From Actinomycetota bacterium (GTDB lineage: Bacteria; Actinomycetota; Actinomycetes; Nanopelagicales; Nanopelagicaceae), in the NCBI GenBank assembly GCA_947487595.1, contig CANKXJ010000017.1, positions 1 through 11,748 of the forward strand: a DNA stretch of 11,748 bases, given 5' to 3'. A program made the translations under genes and the position numbers. The notes under the pieces were generated by a model. It had not been told where the DNA came from and ran no database searches. It was given only the letters and a program-made list of their open reading frames with translations. Positions 1 through 7,803 of the stretch are shown in pieces (within the stretch, counting starts at the first letter, position 1; every line of letters begins with the position of its first letter).

Positions 1-340
1 TCTCTGGCTTAAGCTTTTTAATCGCATCTAATAGCGCTTTACCTTTAACACCACCTTTATGAACAAAGATCACCGTCGTTGAAGGATCTGGGGAATCTAA
101 GTACCGAGTGATTTCATCTTTAGATTCTTCTGGCAAATCTTGTAGGTCGCGGATGATTAACCCACGGCGCTCTGAAAACAATGATGGGGCAAGCGAGTCT
201 GCAATATCACCAACTATGACATCTGCTGCAAGGAGATTGGTAATTTCACATTTCTCGTCTTTTAGTTGGGCAGTGAGCTTGCTTAACGCTCTATCTGCAA
301 GGGCGGCCTCTGATCCCAGAATGAGGTAGAAGGAATTCAT
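1..340 (-). CDS. holA: DNA polymerase III subunit delta, N-terminal part (runs off left edge)
   Basis: HolA is the clamp-loader subunit that opens the beta sliding clamp during replication. Only about 113 N-terminal residues are in the window; the gene continues beyond position 1. The translation starts MNSFYLILGSEAALADRAL, the usual opening of actinobacterial delta subunits, which fetch an interacting region from an AAA-like fold. It continues with SLFSERRGLIIRDLQDLPEE (about residues 50-69) and HKGGVKGKALLDAIKKL near the edge, both characteristic of this family. The start is the ATG at 338-340, 7 nt past the comEC stop. A GGGGG run at 351-355, inside the comEC end, sits 10 nt upstream and is the only ribosome-site candidate, so translation is probably coupled to comEC. 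The comEC-holA adjacency is common in bacteria. An overlapping ATG at 345-347 is in another frame and does not give HolA. Confidence 0.93.
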   Translation of the reverse strand, partial: MNSFYLILGSEAALADRALSKLTAQLKDEKCEITNLLAADVIVGDIADSLAPSLFSERRGLIIRDLQDLPEESKDEITRYLDSPDPSTTVIFVHKGGVKGKALLDAIKKLKPE

Positions 341-347
341 GCTGCAT

Positions 348-2489
348 CTACCCCCATCTAATGAGATTAAACCGACCTTTGGCTTTACGTATAGTGAAGT
401 GATGATTTCGCACTTGAACTGCTATGGCACCATCTATATCTGTACGTACAACCTCTGAGCCGAGTCTAGCCAGCGCGTCCAGGGTTTGCACCGCTGGGTG
501 ACCATAAGTATTGCCTGCCCCTACCGAAATTATTGAAATACGTGGGTGCAAAGCGGCCATGAAAGCTAGATCCTGGTATCTAGAACCGTGATGAGAGACT
601 TTATATATATCAACGGGGCCCACATCCTTAACTAGAATTTCCTGGACTGGTGGCTCTATATCCCCACCTGCAAAGATTGAAAATGCATCACCTGTAATCA
701 AGGTGGCAATGCTGGAGTTATTTATTTGAGAACCATCACCTGGCATTTCTGCAAAACTAGTTGCGCTCAAAGTGGGCCAAAGAACTTTAATTGTCAGTGG
801 CCCTAACTTGGAACTCATTCCCCGCACCGCCTTAATCATCTCAACTCCTTTTAAAGCCGATTGAGCCATAGCACTTTCAACAAGGGGTGCAGAGTTAACA
901 CTGACCCAGACTTGTCCTACCGTGCGATTCTTTAATGCTCCCGGTAATCCTGCAACGTGGTCTGCATGAAAGTGCGAAAGAATTAGCAGTGGAATCTCAT
1001 TTATTCCAAGTGCTTTCAAACAACGATCTTCAGCAACTGGATCAGGTCCAACATCTATGACTAAACCTCGGTGATTACCTAAATTAATCACCATCGAATC
1101 GCCTTGGCCGATATCGCAGTTTGCCACTTGCCAATCCCCTCCTGGCCAACGTTGAAGCCAAGTGATGGATATGAGAACCACCAAGGTAAAGATAATGATC
1201 TGTTTGAGCCATTTCTTTAGTAACCAAGAGATTAGGGTGAAACTGGCAACTATAAGGAATCCAATTTTTCCAGTTCGCAAAGTTAAAACTGGAAAGCTAG
1301 ATGCCCAATCTGCAATCAGTGCAATTGCCCCTGCTGGAAACCTGATGAACCACATCAATATTGTGGAAAGCAGAGGCGCAATAGGTGAAAATAGCGCTGC
1401 AATAAAGCCCACAATCGTGATGGGTGCAACAAAGGGTGCTGCCAGCAAATTTGCAATAACGCTCATGGGAGCTAGATATCCAGAGAGTGCAACGATGATG
1501 GGTGAGCAGAAAACTATTGCCGCTATCGGTGGTGCTAAGGCTTGCGCAAGTTTCTCTGGCATACGTGTTCTCATCTTTTCAATGAGTACAGGTGCAAATA
1601 GAAGAAGACCTGCAGTTGCTAACACTGAGAGCGCAAAACCTGCATCGCGCGCCTGCCATGGATCGACAATGACAACTGCAGCCATCGCAAAACCAAGTGC
1701 AGGCAGTGAATCTCGGCCCCGCTTGGTGCCCTGTGCAATAAGTAAAACTGCAGCCATCGCTGCAGCTCGCAGCACTGATGGGGATGGTCGCACAAGTGCA
1801 ATAAATGCAATCAGAGAAATAGCCGTTGCTGTAAGGCGAAATTTCATTCTTGCGAATAGAAACTGCATCATCCATAAGACAAAAGCAGAGACAAGTGCGA
1901 AGTTGGCGCCGCTGACTGCAACTAAGTGAGTTAAGCCAGAGCGCTTCATAGAGTTCTTAAAATCAGAGCTTTGTTTAGAAGTATCCCCTAGCACCATTCC
2001 AGGTATGAGGGCACCAGCATCTCCATCACCGGATAGCGATCGAAGGCCTAAACGAATTGCACCTAATGCGCTAGCCCAATGCGAAGGCTGTGTTTGAATG
2101 TTGATGTCATCTTTTATTACGACTAAAGCCGCTACTCGGGCTTCTTTGCTGGCAACTATTCGCCCCTGGGCACTAAATCTTTGTCCGGGCAAGAGTTGAG
2201 TCACGCTTTGATCTGATGTCATCACGCGTATTGGCACACGTAGCTTGTAATGAATAGAACTATTATTTACCAAAACCGCGCGCGCAATAAATGAATAGCT
2301 GCCTGTACTGGTTTTACTGGGATCAGTAACAACTTCTGCTGTAACCGTTGCATTTTGCATAAAAAATCTAACGATATGGCTATGAGCCAGAGAAGCTTGG
2401 CGAACAGACATAACCGTTGAACCTAGAAGAAGTGCACAAATGATCACACTGAATCGAGCTTTTCGACTGAAAAAGGACACTGCACCCAC
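348..2489 (-). CDS. comEC: ComEC/Rec2-type DNA-uptake channel; true start uncertain, probably upstream
   Basis: ComEC is the inner-membrane channel that carries single-stranded DNA into the cell in natural transformation. Counting from the GTG at 2487-2489 it has 713 residues. Residues about 11-40 are a hydrophobic segment and about 45-130 the OB-like extracellular part of the N-terminal (DUF4131) region. The Competence domain follows at about 155-425, opening with GALIPGMVLGD and LTHLVAVSGAN and holding many membrane helices. A metallo-beta-lactamase domain occupies about 452-700: HFHADH at 506-511, a GGD at 608-610, SHHGS at 632-636 and a late His in TYGHP at 661-665. The metal-binding set looks intact, so the domain may act as the nuclease on the non-transported strand (inference). 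The GTG has no visible ribosome site and would remove the first membrane helix. The same frame is open and ComEC-like up to about 2585 but contains no ATG, GTG or TTG. The gene follows comEA and precedes holA. Confidence 0.93.
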   Translation of the reverse strand: MGAVSFFSRKARFSVIICALLLGSTVMSVRQASLAHSHIVRFFMQNATVTAEVVTDPSKTSTGSYSFIARAVLVNNSSIHYKLRVPIRVMTSDQSVTQLLPGQRFSAQGRIVASKEARVAALVVIKDDINIQTQPSHWASALGAIRLGLRSLSGDGDAGALIPGMVLGDTSKQSSDFKNSMKRSGLTHLVAVSGANFALVSAFVLWMMQFLFARMKFRLTATAISLIAFIALVRPSPSVLRAAAMAAVLLIAQGTKRGRDSLPALGFAMAAVVIVDPWQARDAGFALSVLATAGLLLFAPVLIEKMRTRMPEKLAQALAPPIAAIVFCSPIIVALSGYLAPMSVIANLLAAPFVAPITIVGFIAALFSPIAPLLSTILMWFIRFPAGAIALIADWASSFPVLTLRTGKIGFLIVASFTLISWLLKKWLKQIIIFTLVVLISITWLQRWPGGDWQVANCDIGQGDSMVINLGNHRGLVIDVGPDPVAEDRCLKALGINEIPLLILSHFHADHVAGLPGALKNRTVGQVWVSVNSAPLVESAMAQSALKGVEMIKAVRGMSSKLGPLTIKVLWPTLSATSFAEMPGDGSQINNSSIATLITGDAFSIFAGGDIEPPVQEILVKDVGPVDIYKVSHHGSRYQDLAFMAALHPRISIISVGAGNTYGHPAVQTLDALARLGSEVVRTDIDGAIAVQVRNHHFTIRKAKGRFNLIRWG

Positions 2490-2587
2490 AGCTAAAGCAA
2501 CAATTGAGATTCGCCATGGCGCAGTTGCACTTTGAAATAACGCACCAGCCCAGATTGCACCACCCAGAGCAATGGCTCTGTAATCAG

Positions 2588-3196
2588 TTAAACGCGGATT
2601 TTGCTTTTGATTTGCGCGAATTTTGCTGCACCGATTCCACTCACCTTTTGGAGATCTTCAACTGTTATAAAAGGACCATGTGTTTTTCTATAGTCAACTA
2701 TTCGGGCAGCAATGACTGGTCCAATTCCATCAAGTGAATCAAAATCACTCACAGTTGCACGATTGATGTTAATTGGACCGCTGCGCTTTGGTGAACTGAC
2801 TCGAACACCTTTGCTATTTGTCACTGCGGCGTCCACATAGATCTGTTCACCGTCGGCTAAAACTCTGGCCAAATTAATAGTGCTCAAATCCGCACCAGGT
2901 GCTGAACCTCCAGCTGCTTTGATTGCATCGATTACGCGAGAGCTAGCAGTGAGTGTGTAAACACCTGGTGTATTAACTGCCCCTGTTACATCTACAAATA
3001 TCTGTGGGGCTTGCACTTGTTCAACAATTACGGGAGGTGGTGTTATTTCATCAGTATTTCCCCTAATGACGATAAATACAGAGATAACAACGACGATTGC
3101 CGACATTGCAAGTAGTGCACGTTTTTGAATAGGTGTGAAATTGAGATCAAACCACCAGGTAGTTAGTTTTTCGAAGATCTGTGAGAAATATTCCAT
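2588..3196 (-). CDS. comEA: ComEA family DNA-binding competence protein
   Basis: ComEA is the membrane-anchored receptor that binds incoming double-stranded DNA and hands it to ComEC. The 202-residue product has a short cytoplasmic N-terminus, one membrane helix at about residues 27-45 (ALLAMSAIVVVISVFIVI), and a proline-rich linker at 50-62. A SLBB-like domain follows at about 66-122 (IFVDVTGAVNTPGVYTL), then a basic linker. The C-terminal helix-hairpin-helix pair lies at about 142-202, with ININRATVSDFDSLDGIGP and LQKVSGIGAAKFAQIKSKI as the two hairpins. This is the standard actinobacterial/Firmicute ComEA architecture and length. The start is ATG 3194-3196. An AGG sits only 1 nt upstream (3198-3200), so the ribosome site is poor. 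It lies 60 nt after the cysteine-synthase-like gene and immediately before comEC in the same direction, supporting a DNA-uptake unit. The TAA stop at 2588-2590 lies within the open frame of the probable comEC extension. Confidence 0.93.
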   Translation of the reverse strand: MEYFSQIFEKLTTWWFDLNFTPIQKRALLAMSAIVVVISVFIVIRGNTDEITPPPVIVEQVQAPQIFVDVTGAVNTPGVYTLTASSRVIDAIKAAGGSAPGADLSTINLARVLADGEQIYVDAAVTNSKGVRVSSPKRSGPININRATVSDFDSLDGIGPVIAARIVDYRKTHGPFITVEDLQKVSGIGAAKFAQIKSKIRV

Positions 3197-3256
3197 GCCT
3201 CAATAGTTCAGGGCATTGAAAAGCCAGTCTTAGAGCAGGTTAAAGGGTGTGGATAT

Positions 3257-4141
3257 TTACTTCTTAAGCCAGTAGTCGTTGATGTACTTCTCGCCCTCAT
3301 CACAGAAGAAAGTAACGACGTTTTCAACACCGTACTGCTCCTTCAATCTCTTTGCCGCAATCAAGTGTGCTCCTGAAGATGGGCCTACGAAAATGCCATG
3401 CACTCTGGCTATGCGGCGCATCTCGTCAATCGACTCCTCAGAGCCCACATGAATAACTCCATCCAATTCATGATGGTGGCGAGTAACAATGCCTGGGATA
3501 AAGCCATCGGCAATTCCTTCAATTAAATGCTTTGACACTTCTCCACACAAAATTGTGCAGGATTCAGATGGCTCTAGAGCAATTACTTTGCAGTTGGGGT
3601 TCACAGCTTTAAATGCTTGCCCCACACCAATAACTGTTCCACCTGTTCCAACTCCACTAATGAGTAGATCTGGCAGTACTGGCATTTGTTGCAAAATCTC
3701 TTGACCCAGCCATTGGCGGTTCTCTTCGACGTTCCATTCATTATCGAACTGTTGTGGTGAGAAAAATCCTGGCATTGCACCGCACCGACGTGCTTCTTCT
3801 AACGCATCGTTAACATGGAAATCTCCCATGGTGTGAACTTCTGCGCCAAATGCTTTAGAGATTGCTGTGCGCTCTGGACTCATTCCATCAGGCATTATCA
3901 CCAACATTTTGTAACCCTTAACTGCTGCAACCATACTCATTGCATTTCCAGTATTTCCACTACTTGCCTCAACAATTGTGTCGCCAGGCTTTAATAAACC
4001 TTCAGCTTCTGCACGTTCAATCATATATTTTGCAATTCGCGCTTTGATAGAACCAGATGGGTTCATGAATTCCATCTTGACCCAAATTCCTTCAATATTT
4101 ACTAAAGGCGTATTACCGATGGCATCTAGAATTGTCTTCAT
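3257..4141 (-). CDS. PLP-dependent cysteine synthase family protein (CysK/CysM-like)
   Basis: This is a fold-type II PLP enzyme of the O-acetylserine sulfhydrylase / cystathionine beta-synthase family, 294 residues. The start of the fold is clear (DAIGNTPLV, residues 6-14). The PLP lysine is expected at K33 in NPSGSIKAR. The substrate/cofactor loop is ASSGNTGNA (59-67), the phosphate-binding glycine loop is SGVGTGGT (162-169), and EGIADGFIPGI at 208-218 is typical of the family. It differs from textbook CysK: the N-terminal segment before the PLP lysine is about ten residues shorter, the loop reads ASSGNTG rather than TSGNTG, and the cofactor-ring region reads CDEGEKY (280-286). The last resembles CysM's CDRGDRY more than CysK's SSGERY. 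The exact substrate is therefore open; cysteine synthesis is the best guess but another beta-replacement or elimination is possible. ATG 4139-4141 has a good ribosome site, AAAGG at 4150-4154, 8 nt upstream. No serine acetyltransferase gene is nearby. Confidence 0.85.
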   Translation of the reverse strand: MKTILDAIGNTPLVNIEGIWVKMEFMNPSGSIKARIAKYMIERAEAEGLLKPGDTIVEASSGNTGNAMSMVAAVKGYKMLVIMPDGMSPERTAISKAFGAEVHTMGDFHVNDALEEARRCGAMPGFFSPQQFDNEWNVEENRQWLGQEILQQMPVLPDLLISGVGTGGTVIGVGQAFKAVNPNCKVIALEPSESCTILCGEVSKHLIEGIADGFIPGIVTRHHHELDGVIHVGSEESIDEMRRIARVHGIFVGPSSGAHLIAAKRLKEQYGVENVVTFFCDEGEKYINDYWLKK

Positions 4142-4167
4142 TGACAGGGCCTTTCATATTGTGGAAC

Positions 4168-4181
4168 TACTCTCGCGAGTA
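4168..4181 (-). other. Small inverted repeat with GNRA-type loop after leuS
   Basis: On the minus strand TACTC-GCGA-GAGTA forms a 5-bp stem closed by a GCGA tetraloop, directly after the leuS stop. The following bases are mixed with no T-run, so it is not a rho-independent terminator. It might be an mRNA-stability element between leuS and the next gene, or chance; 5 bp is too short to decide. Confidence 0.2.
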
Positions 4182-6665
4182 TTAAGCCACGATATTAACT
4201 AGTTTTGGCGCGCGTGCAATGACCTTTTTCGGTGCGTTTGTGCCTAGTTCGGCAACAATCGTTGGGTGTGCAAGGGCTAACGCTTCAAGTTCTGCATCAG
4301 TAATCGTTGGTGAGACATCAATACGCTCTTTAATCTTGCCGTTAATTTGAATAACAGCTTCCACTGAATCTGCCACAAGAAGTTTTGGATCCACCGCTGG
4401 CCAGCCGGCAAGTGCCACAGCAGGCTTATGTCCTAAACGCTCCCACATCTCTTCTGCCGTAAATGGTGCAACAAGTGAGATCATGATTGCAATTGCTTCA
4501 ACGGCTTCGCGCACTGCAGGATCAGAACCTCCGCAACCAGAATCAATTGCCTTACGTGTTGCATTTACTAGCTCCATGACACGGGCGACTGCAACGTTGA
4601 ATCGGAATGACTCAACTGCAAATCCTGCGTCATTTAATGCCTTGTGCGTTACCTTACGAAGTGAGACATCGCCCTTAGAAAAATCTGCTCCTGGGGCACT
4701 TGTTACATCTCCAGATAAACGCCAAGCACGCGTTAAGAATTTAACTGACCCTGATGGTGAAACATCAGACCAATCAACATCATCTTCTGGCGGACCAGCA
4801 AAAACCATTGATAAACGGATTGCATCAACGCCATGCTTTTCAAGTTCATCAGAGAGTGCCACAAGGTTGCCACGACTCTTAGACATCGCAGAGCCATCCA
4901 TGACAACCATTCCTTGGTTAAGTAAACGGGTAAATGGTTCATTGAAATTAACCATGCCCATGTCATTTAAAACCTTTGTAAAGAAGCGGCTATAGAGAAG
5001 GTGCAAGATCGCATGTGTGACACCGCCAACGTATTGATCAACGGGCAACCAGGTTTCAATATCTTTCTTTAAAAATGGTTGATCATGCACGGTAGATGAT
5101 GGATAACGTAAGTAATACCACGATGAATCCACGAAGGTATCCATCGTGTCGGTATCTCGCTTTGATGCAGCCCCACACTTAGGACATGCAACATTAACCC
5201 AGTCCGTTGCGGCGCCCAGTGGAGATGTTCCCTTTGGCTTTAAATCTAAGCCTTTAGCATCTGGCAAAGTAAGTGGAAGTTGATCTGCTGGAACTGGAAC
5301 TTCACCACAAGAAGAGCAGTGAATAATTGGAATCGGTGTGCCCCAGTAACGCTGGCGAGAAACTAACCAATCGCGCAAGCGGTAGTTACGGGCAGATTTT
5401 CCAAGACCATCTTTTTCTAGTTGGCTGTTAATGGCAGCGATTGCATCGGCTTTATTAAGGCCATTGAGCGCACCTGAATTAACTAACTTTCCATCTCCAG
5501 TTGTTGCAACTCCACTTGTATTGGGATCTTCCTCTCCAGTTTCAACAACAACAACTACAGGCAACGCAAATGCTTTTGCAAAATCTAAATCTCGCTGATC
5601 ATGGGCTGGAACAGCCATGATTGCACCGGTGCCGTAATCTGCTAGAACATAATCACTTACCCAAATAGGTAGCTTTGCGCCATTTACAGGGTTAATTGCA
5701 TAGCGATTAAGGAATACACCACTCTTAGGGCGATCTGTAGCTAGGCGATCGATATCGCTATCAGCCTTAATCTTTTCAAGGTAAGAATTGAACTCAGTTT
5801 CAACTCCTGTGCCAACAACTAACTCTGCAGCTAGTTCACTATCGGCGGCAACAACCATAAATGTTGCCCCATACAAAGTATCTGGGCGGGTTGTGTAGAT
5901 AGTTACAGGCTCGGTGCGCCCCTCAATAACAAATGAAACATTGGCACCAGTTGAGCGTCCAATCCAATTGCGCTGCATCATCAAGACTTTTTCAGGCCAT
6001 TTACCTTCAAGTTGTGCCATGTCATCGAGTAATCGATCGGCATAGTCAGTAATTTTGAAATACCACTGATTTAACTTCTTCTTCGTAACGGCTGAATCAC
6101 ATCGCTCACATAGGCCAGCAACAACTTGCTCGTTAGCTAAAACAGTTTGGCACCCAGGACACCAATTCACTGCTGAATCTTTTCGATAAGCAAGTCCGCG
6201 CTCGTGTAGTTTTAAAAATAACCATTGATTCCATTTATAGTATTCAGGATCGCACGTGTTAAAAACACGGTCCCAGTCAAAAGAACACGCGAAACGTCGC
6301 ATTGAGGCTTTTTGCACGGCGATATTTTCATATGTCCAGATGCGTGGATCAGAGTTACGTTTGATTGCCGCATTTTCAGCAGGTAATCCAAAAGCATCCC
6401 AAGCAATGGGGTGCATTACGTTAAAACCTTTTTGAACCCAGTAACGGGCAATCACATCACCTAATGCATATGCCTCGGCATGGCCCATATGAAGATCACC
6501 AGATGGATAAGGAAACATATCCAAGACATATTTCTTTTCACGTGTGTCATCTGCGCGTCCTGATTTAAATGGCTGAACTTGATCCCAAATCGGCAGCCAT
6601 TTTTCCTGCACGTAGGCAAAGTCGTATGCCGCGTGCTCGCGCTCGTCATTCACGTTCTTATTCAT
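4182..6665 (-). CDS. leuS: Leucyl-tRNA synthetase
   Basis: LeuRS charges tRNA-Leu with leucine in the cytoplasm. The 827-residue length is normal for the bacterial enzyme. The class I HIGH motif appears as HMGH (residues 59-62, in PYPSGDLHMGHAEAYALGD) and KMSKS as AMSKS (593-597). A zinc-binding insert has CPGC (169-172) and CERC (186-189); a second cysteine set is CSSC and CPKC in the catalytic part. The CP1 editing domain has the threonine-rich TTRPDT (258-263) and VPAHDQRD (353-360), whose Asp is the conserved editing residue, so proofreading should work. The start is ATG 6663-6665, giving MNKNVNDEREHAAYDFAYVQ. The frame stays open 15 codons further upstream, but those codons are the 3' half of the tRNA-Ala gene and must be excluded. 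The start lies only 3 nt after the tRNA, leaving no room for a ribosome site outside the tRNA body. Confidence 0.97.
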   Translation of the reverse strand: MNKNVNDEREHAAYDFAYVQEKWLPIWDQVQPFKSGRADDTREKKYVLDMFPYPSGDLHMGHAEAYALGDVIARYWVQKGFNVMHPIAWDAFGLPAENAAIKRNSDPRIWTYENIAVQKASMRRFACSFDWDRVFNTCDPEYYKWNQWLFLKLHERGLAYRKDSAVNWCPGCQTVLANEQVVAGLCERCDSAVTKKKLNQWYFKITDYADRLLDDMAQLEGKWPEKVLMMQRNWIGRSTGANVSFVIEGRTEPVTIYTTRPDTLYGATFMVVAADSELAAELVVGTGVETEFNSYLEKIKADSDIDRLATDRPKSGVFLNRYAINPVNGAKLPIWVSDYVLADYGTGAIMAVPAHDQRDLDFAKAFALPVVVVVETGEEDPNTSGVATTGDGKLVNSGALNGLNKADAIAAINSQLEKDGLGKSARNYRLRDWLVSRQRYWGTPIPIIHCSSCGEVPVPADQLPLTLPDAKGLDLKPKGTSPLGAATDWVNVACPKCGAASKRDTDTMDTFVDSSWYYLRYPSSTVHDQPFLKKDIETWLPVDQYVGGVTHAILHLLYSRFFTKVLNDMGMVNFNEPFTRLLNQGMVVMDGSAMSKSRGNLVALSDELEKHGVDAIRLSMVFAGPPEDDVDWSDVSPSGSVKFLTRAWRLSGDVTSAPGADFSKGDVSLRKVTHKALNDAGFAVESFRFNVAVARVMELVNATRKAIDSGCGGSDPAVREAVEAIAIMISLVAPFTAEEMWERLGHKPAVALAGWPAVDPKLLVADSVEAVIQINGKIKERIDVSPTITDAELEALALAHPTIVAELGTNAPKKVIARAPKLVNIVA

Positions 6666-6668
6666 ACG

Positions 6669-6741
6669 TGGAGCTAAGGGGATTTGAACCCCTGACCCCC
6701 TGCATGCCATGCAGGTGCGCTACCAGCTGCGCTATAGCCCC
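6669..6741 (-). tRNA. tRNA-Ala (anticodon GGC)
   Basis: A complete 73-nt cloverleaf is readable. The acceptor GGGGCTA pairs with TAGCTCC, including one G-T pair. The D stem is GCGC/GCGC around AGCTGGTA. The anticodon stem CCTGC/GCAGG holds the loop ATGGCAT, and the T arm AGGGG/CCCCT holds TTCAAAT. The discriminator is A. The anticodon GGC (minus-strand positions 6708-6706) decodes GCC alanine codons. CCA is not encoded (the next bases are CGT), so it must be added by the CCA enzyme. A TAAGGT hexamer on the minus strand at 6759-6764 is a possible -10 element for a separate promoter, but I see no good -35. The gene sits between the phosphatase and leuS and may be processed from a common transcript. 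Confidence 0.95.
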
Positions 6742-6785
6742 ATTTACTTCAAGTGCAGACCTTACCGCATACACCCACGGTGGTT

Positions 6786-7436
6786 TTAAACGAAAGTTGC
6801 TCCACTTTCTTCGCCATAGACAGGTTCTGGAATAGATCCAGCGTTGTGTTCAACTAAATTCCACTGGCGGGGATTTCTTTGTAGGACAGACCACGATGCA
6901 TTTGAAAGTCCGCCTAAAACTCCCCAATGTGAAAGTGGAAGTTGTAGCAATTCTCCAAGAACACATCTAGCGGTTCCACCATGTGTTGCAACAACTAGAA
7001 GTTGTTCAGTTTTTCCTTCTAAGGCTTTCAAGATTTCACCAACTGCGCGAGAGGCCACTTCAGTGCGTCGTTCTCCTGTTGTGCCAGCTGGACTATCATC
7101 GCCATCAATCCAGCGAATAAAGTTATGAAAATCTTCTGCACGATTTTGTGAACCAGTTTTTCCTTCCCACAAACCACCATTAGTTTCGCGTAGCGTTTCA
7201 TGCGAACTAAAACTTAATCCAGTTAAATCTGCAAGAGTTTGCGCAGTTTCAATAGCTCGGCCCAAATCACTTGAAATTATCTGAGTTGGATTCATACCTG
7301 CTAGAACTTGTGCTGCTCGAGTTACTTGTACTTTTCCAACTTCGTTGAGCGGAATATCTGAGTGACCTTGAAAGCGGTTTATCTTGTTCCAGTCTGTTTG
7401 GCCATGGCGCCAAATAACAATGCGATTACCTGCCAT
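6786..7436 (-). CDS. Histidine phosphatase family protein (phosphoglycerate-mutase-like)
   Basis: This is a 216-residue member of the histidine phosphatase superfamily, whose catalytic histidine is transiently phosphorylated. The RHG motif is at 10-12 (VIWRHGQTDWNKINRFQG). The phosphate-binding Arg is in SSDLGRAIETA at residue 60, the likely proton-donor Glu in RETNGGLWEG at 84, and the second catalytic His in VVATHGGTARCVL at 152, so the full active-site set is present. By position it corresponds to the gene after nadD-rsfS in Mycobacterium tuberculosis, which encodes glucosyl-3-phosphoglycerate phosphatase (GpgP). The same substrate is possible, but the family is broad and the sequence alone does not settle this; I would not call it a glycolytic mutase. 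Its ATG (7434-7436) overlaps the rsfS end by 11 nt, implying translational coupling. The gene ends 44 nt before the tRNA-Ala, and no terminator is visible between them. Confidence 0.9.
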   Translation of the reverse strand: MAGNRIVIWRHGQTDWNKINRFQGHSDIPLNEVGKVQVTRAAQVLAGMNPTQIISSDLGRAIETAQTLADLTGLSFSSHETLRETNGGLWEGKTGSQNRAEDFHNFIRWIDGDDSPAGTTGERRTEVASRAVGEILKALEGKTEQLLVVATHGGTARCVLGELLQLPLSHWGVLGGLSNASWSVLQRNPRQWNLVEHNAGSIPEPVYGEESGATFV

Positions 7437-7803
7437 TTAATGCAGCTTCCTTCACGGCATCTAGTTCAATCGTTGGACAGTCATTCCAAAGACGATCGAG
7501 CATGTAGTATTTGCGAAGTTCAACGCTTTGAATATGCACAACTAAATCTGAGTAATCCAGCAAAATCCATTCAGCACCTTTTTCACGGCGTGCTGGCTTT
7601 TCTCCAATTGCTTGGAGCTTGCGTTCAACTTCATCGGCAATTGAATCAACTTGTGCTGAGTTTTGACCTGTTGCAATCAAAAAAACTTCACTTAAAACTA
7701 ATTGATCTGATAAATCAATAGCGATTAAATCCGTGCCAATCTTTTCAATAATGGCATGGGCGGCTACTTGGGTTATCTCGCGGGTTTTGCTATTGATTGT
7801 CAT
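7426..7803 (-). CDS. rsfS: Ribosomal silencing factor RsfS
   Basis: RsfS (Iojap/DUF143 family) binds uL14 on the large ribosomal subunit and blocks subunit joining when nutrients are scarce. The product is 125 residues, of usual length. Family signatures are DLSDQLVLSEVFLIATGQNS near the N-terminus, KPARREKG, WILLDYSDLVVHIQ, and YYMLDRLWNDCP near the C-terminus. Two starts are in frame. ATG 7801-7803 gives MTINSK and has an AAGAGAGA stretch (7813-7820) about 9 nt upstream. ATG 7810-7812 adds three residues but lies directly against that stretch, so I chose 7803. The start overlaps nadD by 14 nt and the end overlaps the phosphatase gene by 11 nt. nadD-rsfS adjacency is very widespread in bacteria. 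Confidence 0.95.
   Translation of the reverse strand: MTINSKTREITQVAAHAIIEKIGTDLIAIDLSDQLVLSEVFLIATGQNSAQVDSIADEVERKLQAIGEKPARREKGAEWILLDYSDLVVHIQSVELRKYYMLDRLWNDCPTIELDAVKEAALNGR

Noticed and set aside
1162..1929. 255-codon open frame on the plus strand
   Set aside because: It lies wholly antisense to the membrane part of comEC, has no recognisable motif or ribosome site, and its composition mirrors the hydrophobic codons opposite.
3197..3256. Gap between the cysteine-synthase-like gene and comEA, examined for a terminator, promoter or competence box
   Set aside because: No stem longer than 4 bp, no clear -35/-10 pair and no direct repeat.
4172..4179. Perfect palindrome CTCGCGAG between leuS and the next gene, considered as terminator or operator
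   Set aside because: It is part of a stem of only 5 bp, has no T-run after it, and has no second copy that I could see elsewhere in the window.
4483..4995. 170-codon open frame on the plus strand
   Set aside because: Antisense shadow of the C-terminal part of leuS, with no domain and no upstream signals.
6666..6710. 15-codon N-terminal extension of leuS beginning at an ATG at 6708-6710
   Set aside because: These codons are the 3' half of the tRNA-Ala gene, and the ATG lies in its anticodon arm. The LeuRS fold is complete from 6665.
6742..6785. Possible terminator between the phosphatase gene and tRNA-Ala
   Set aside because: The ACCACCGTGGGT element at 6774-6785 gives only a 3-4 bp imperfect stem with no T-run; a weak promoter for the tRNA is equally possible.
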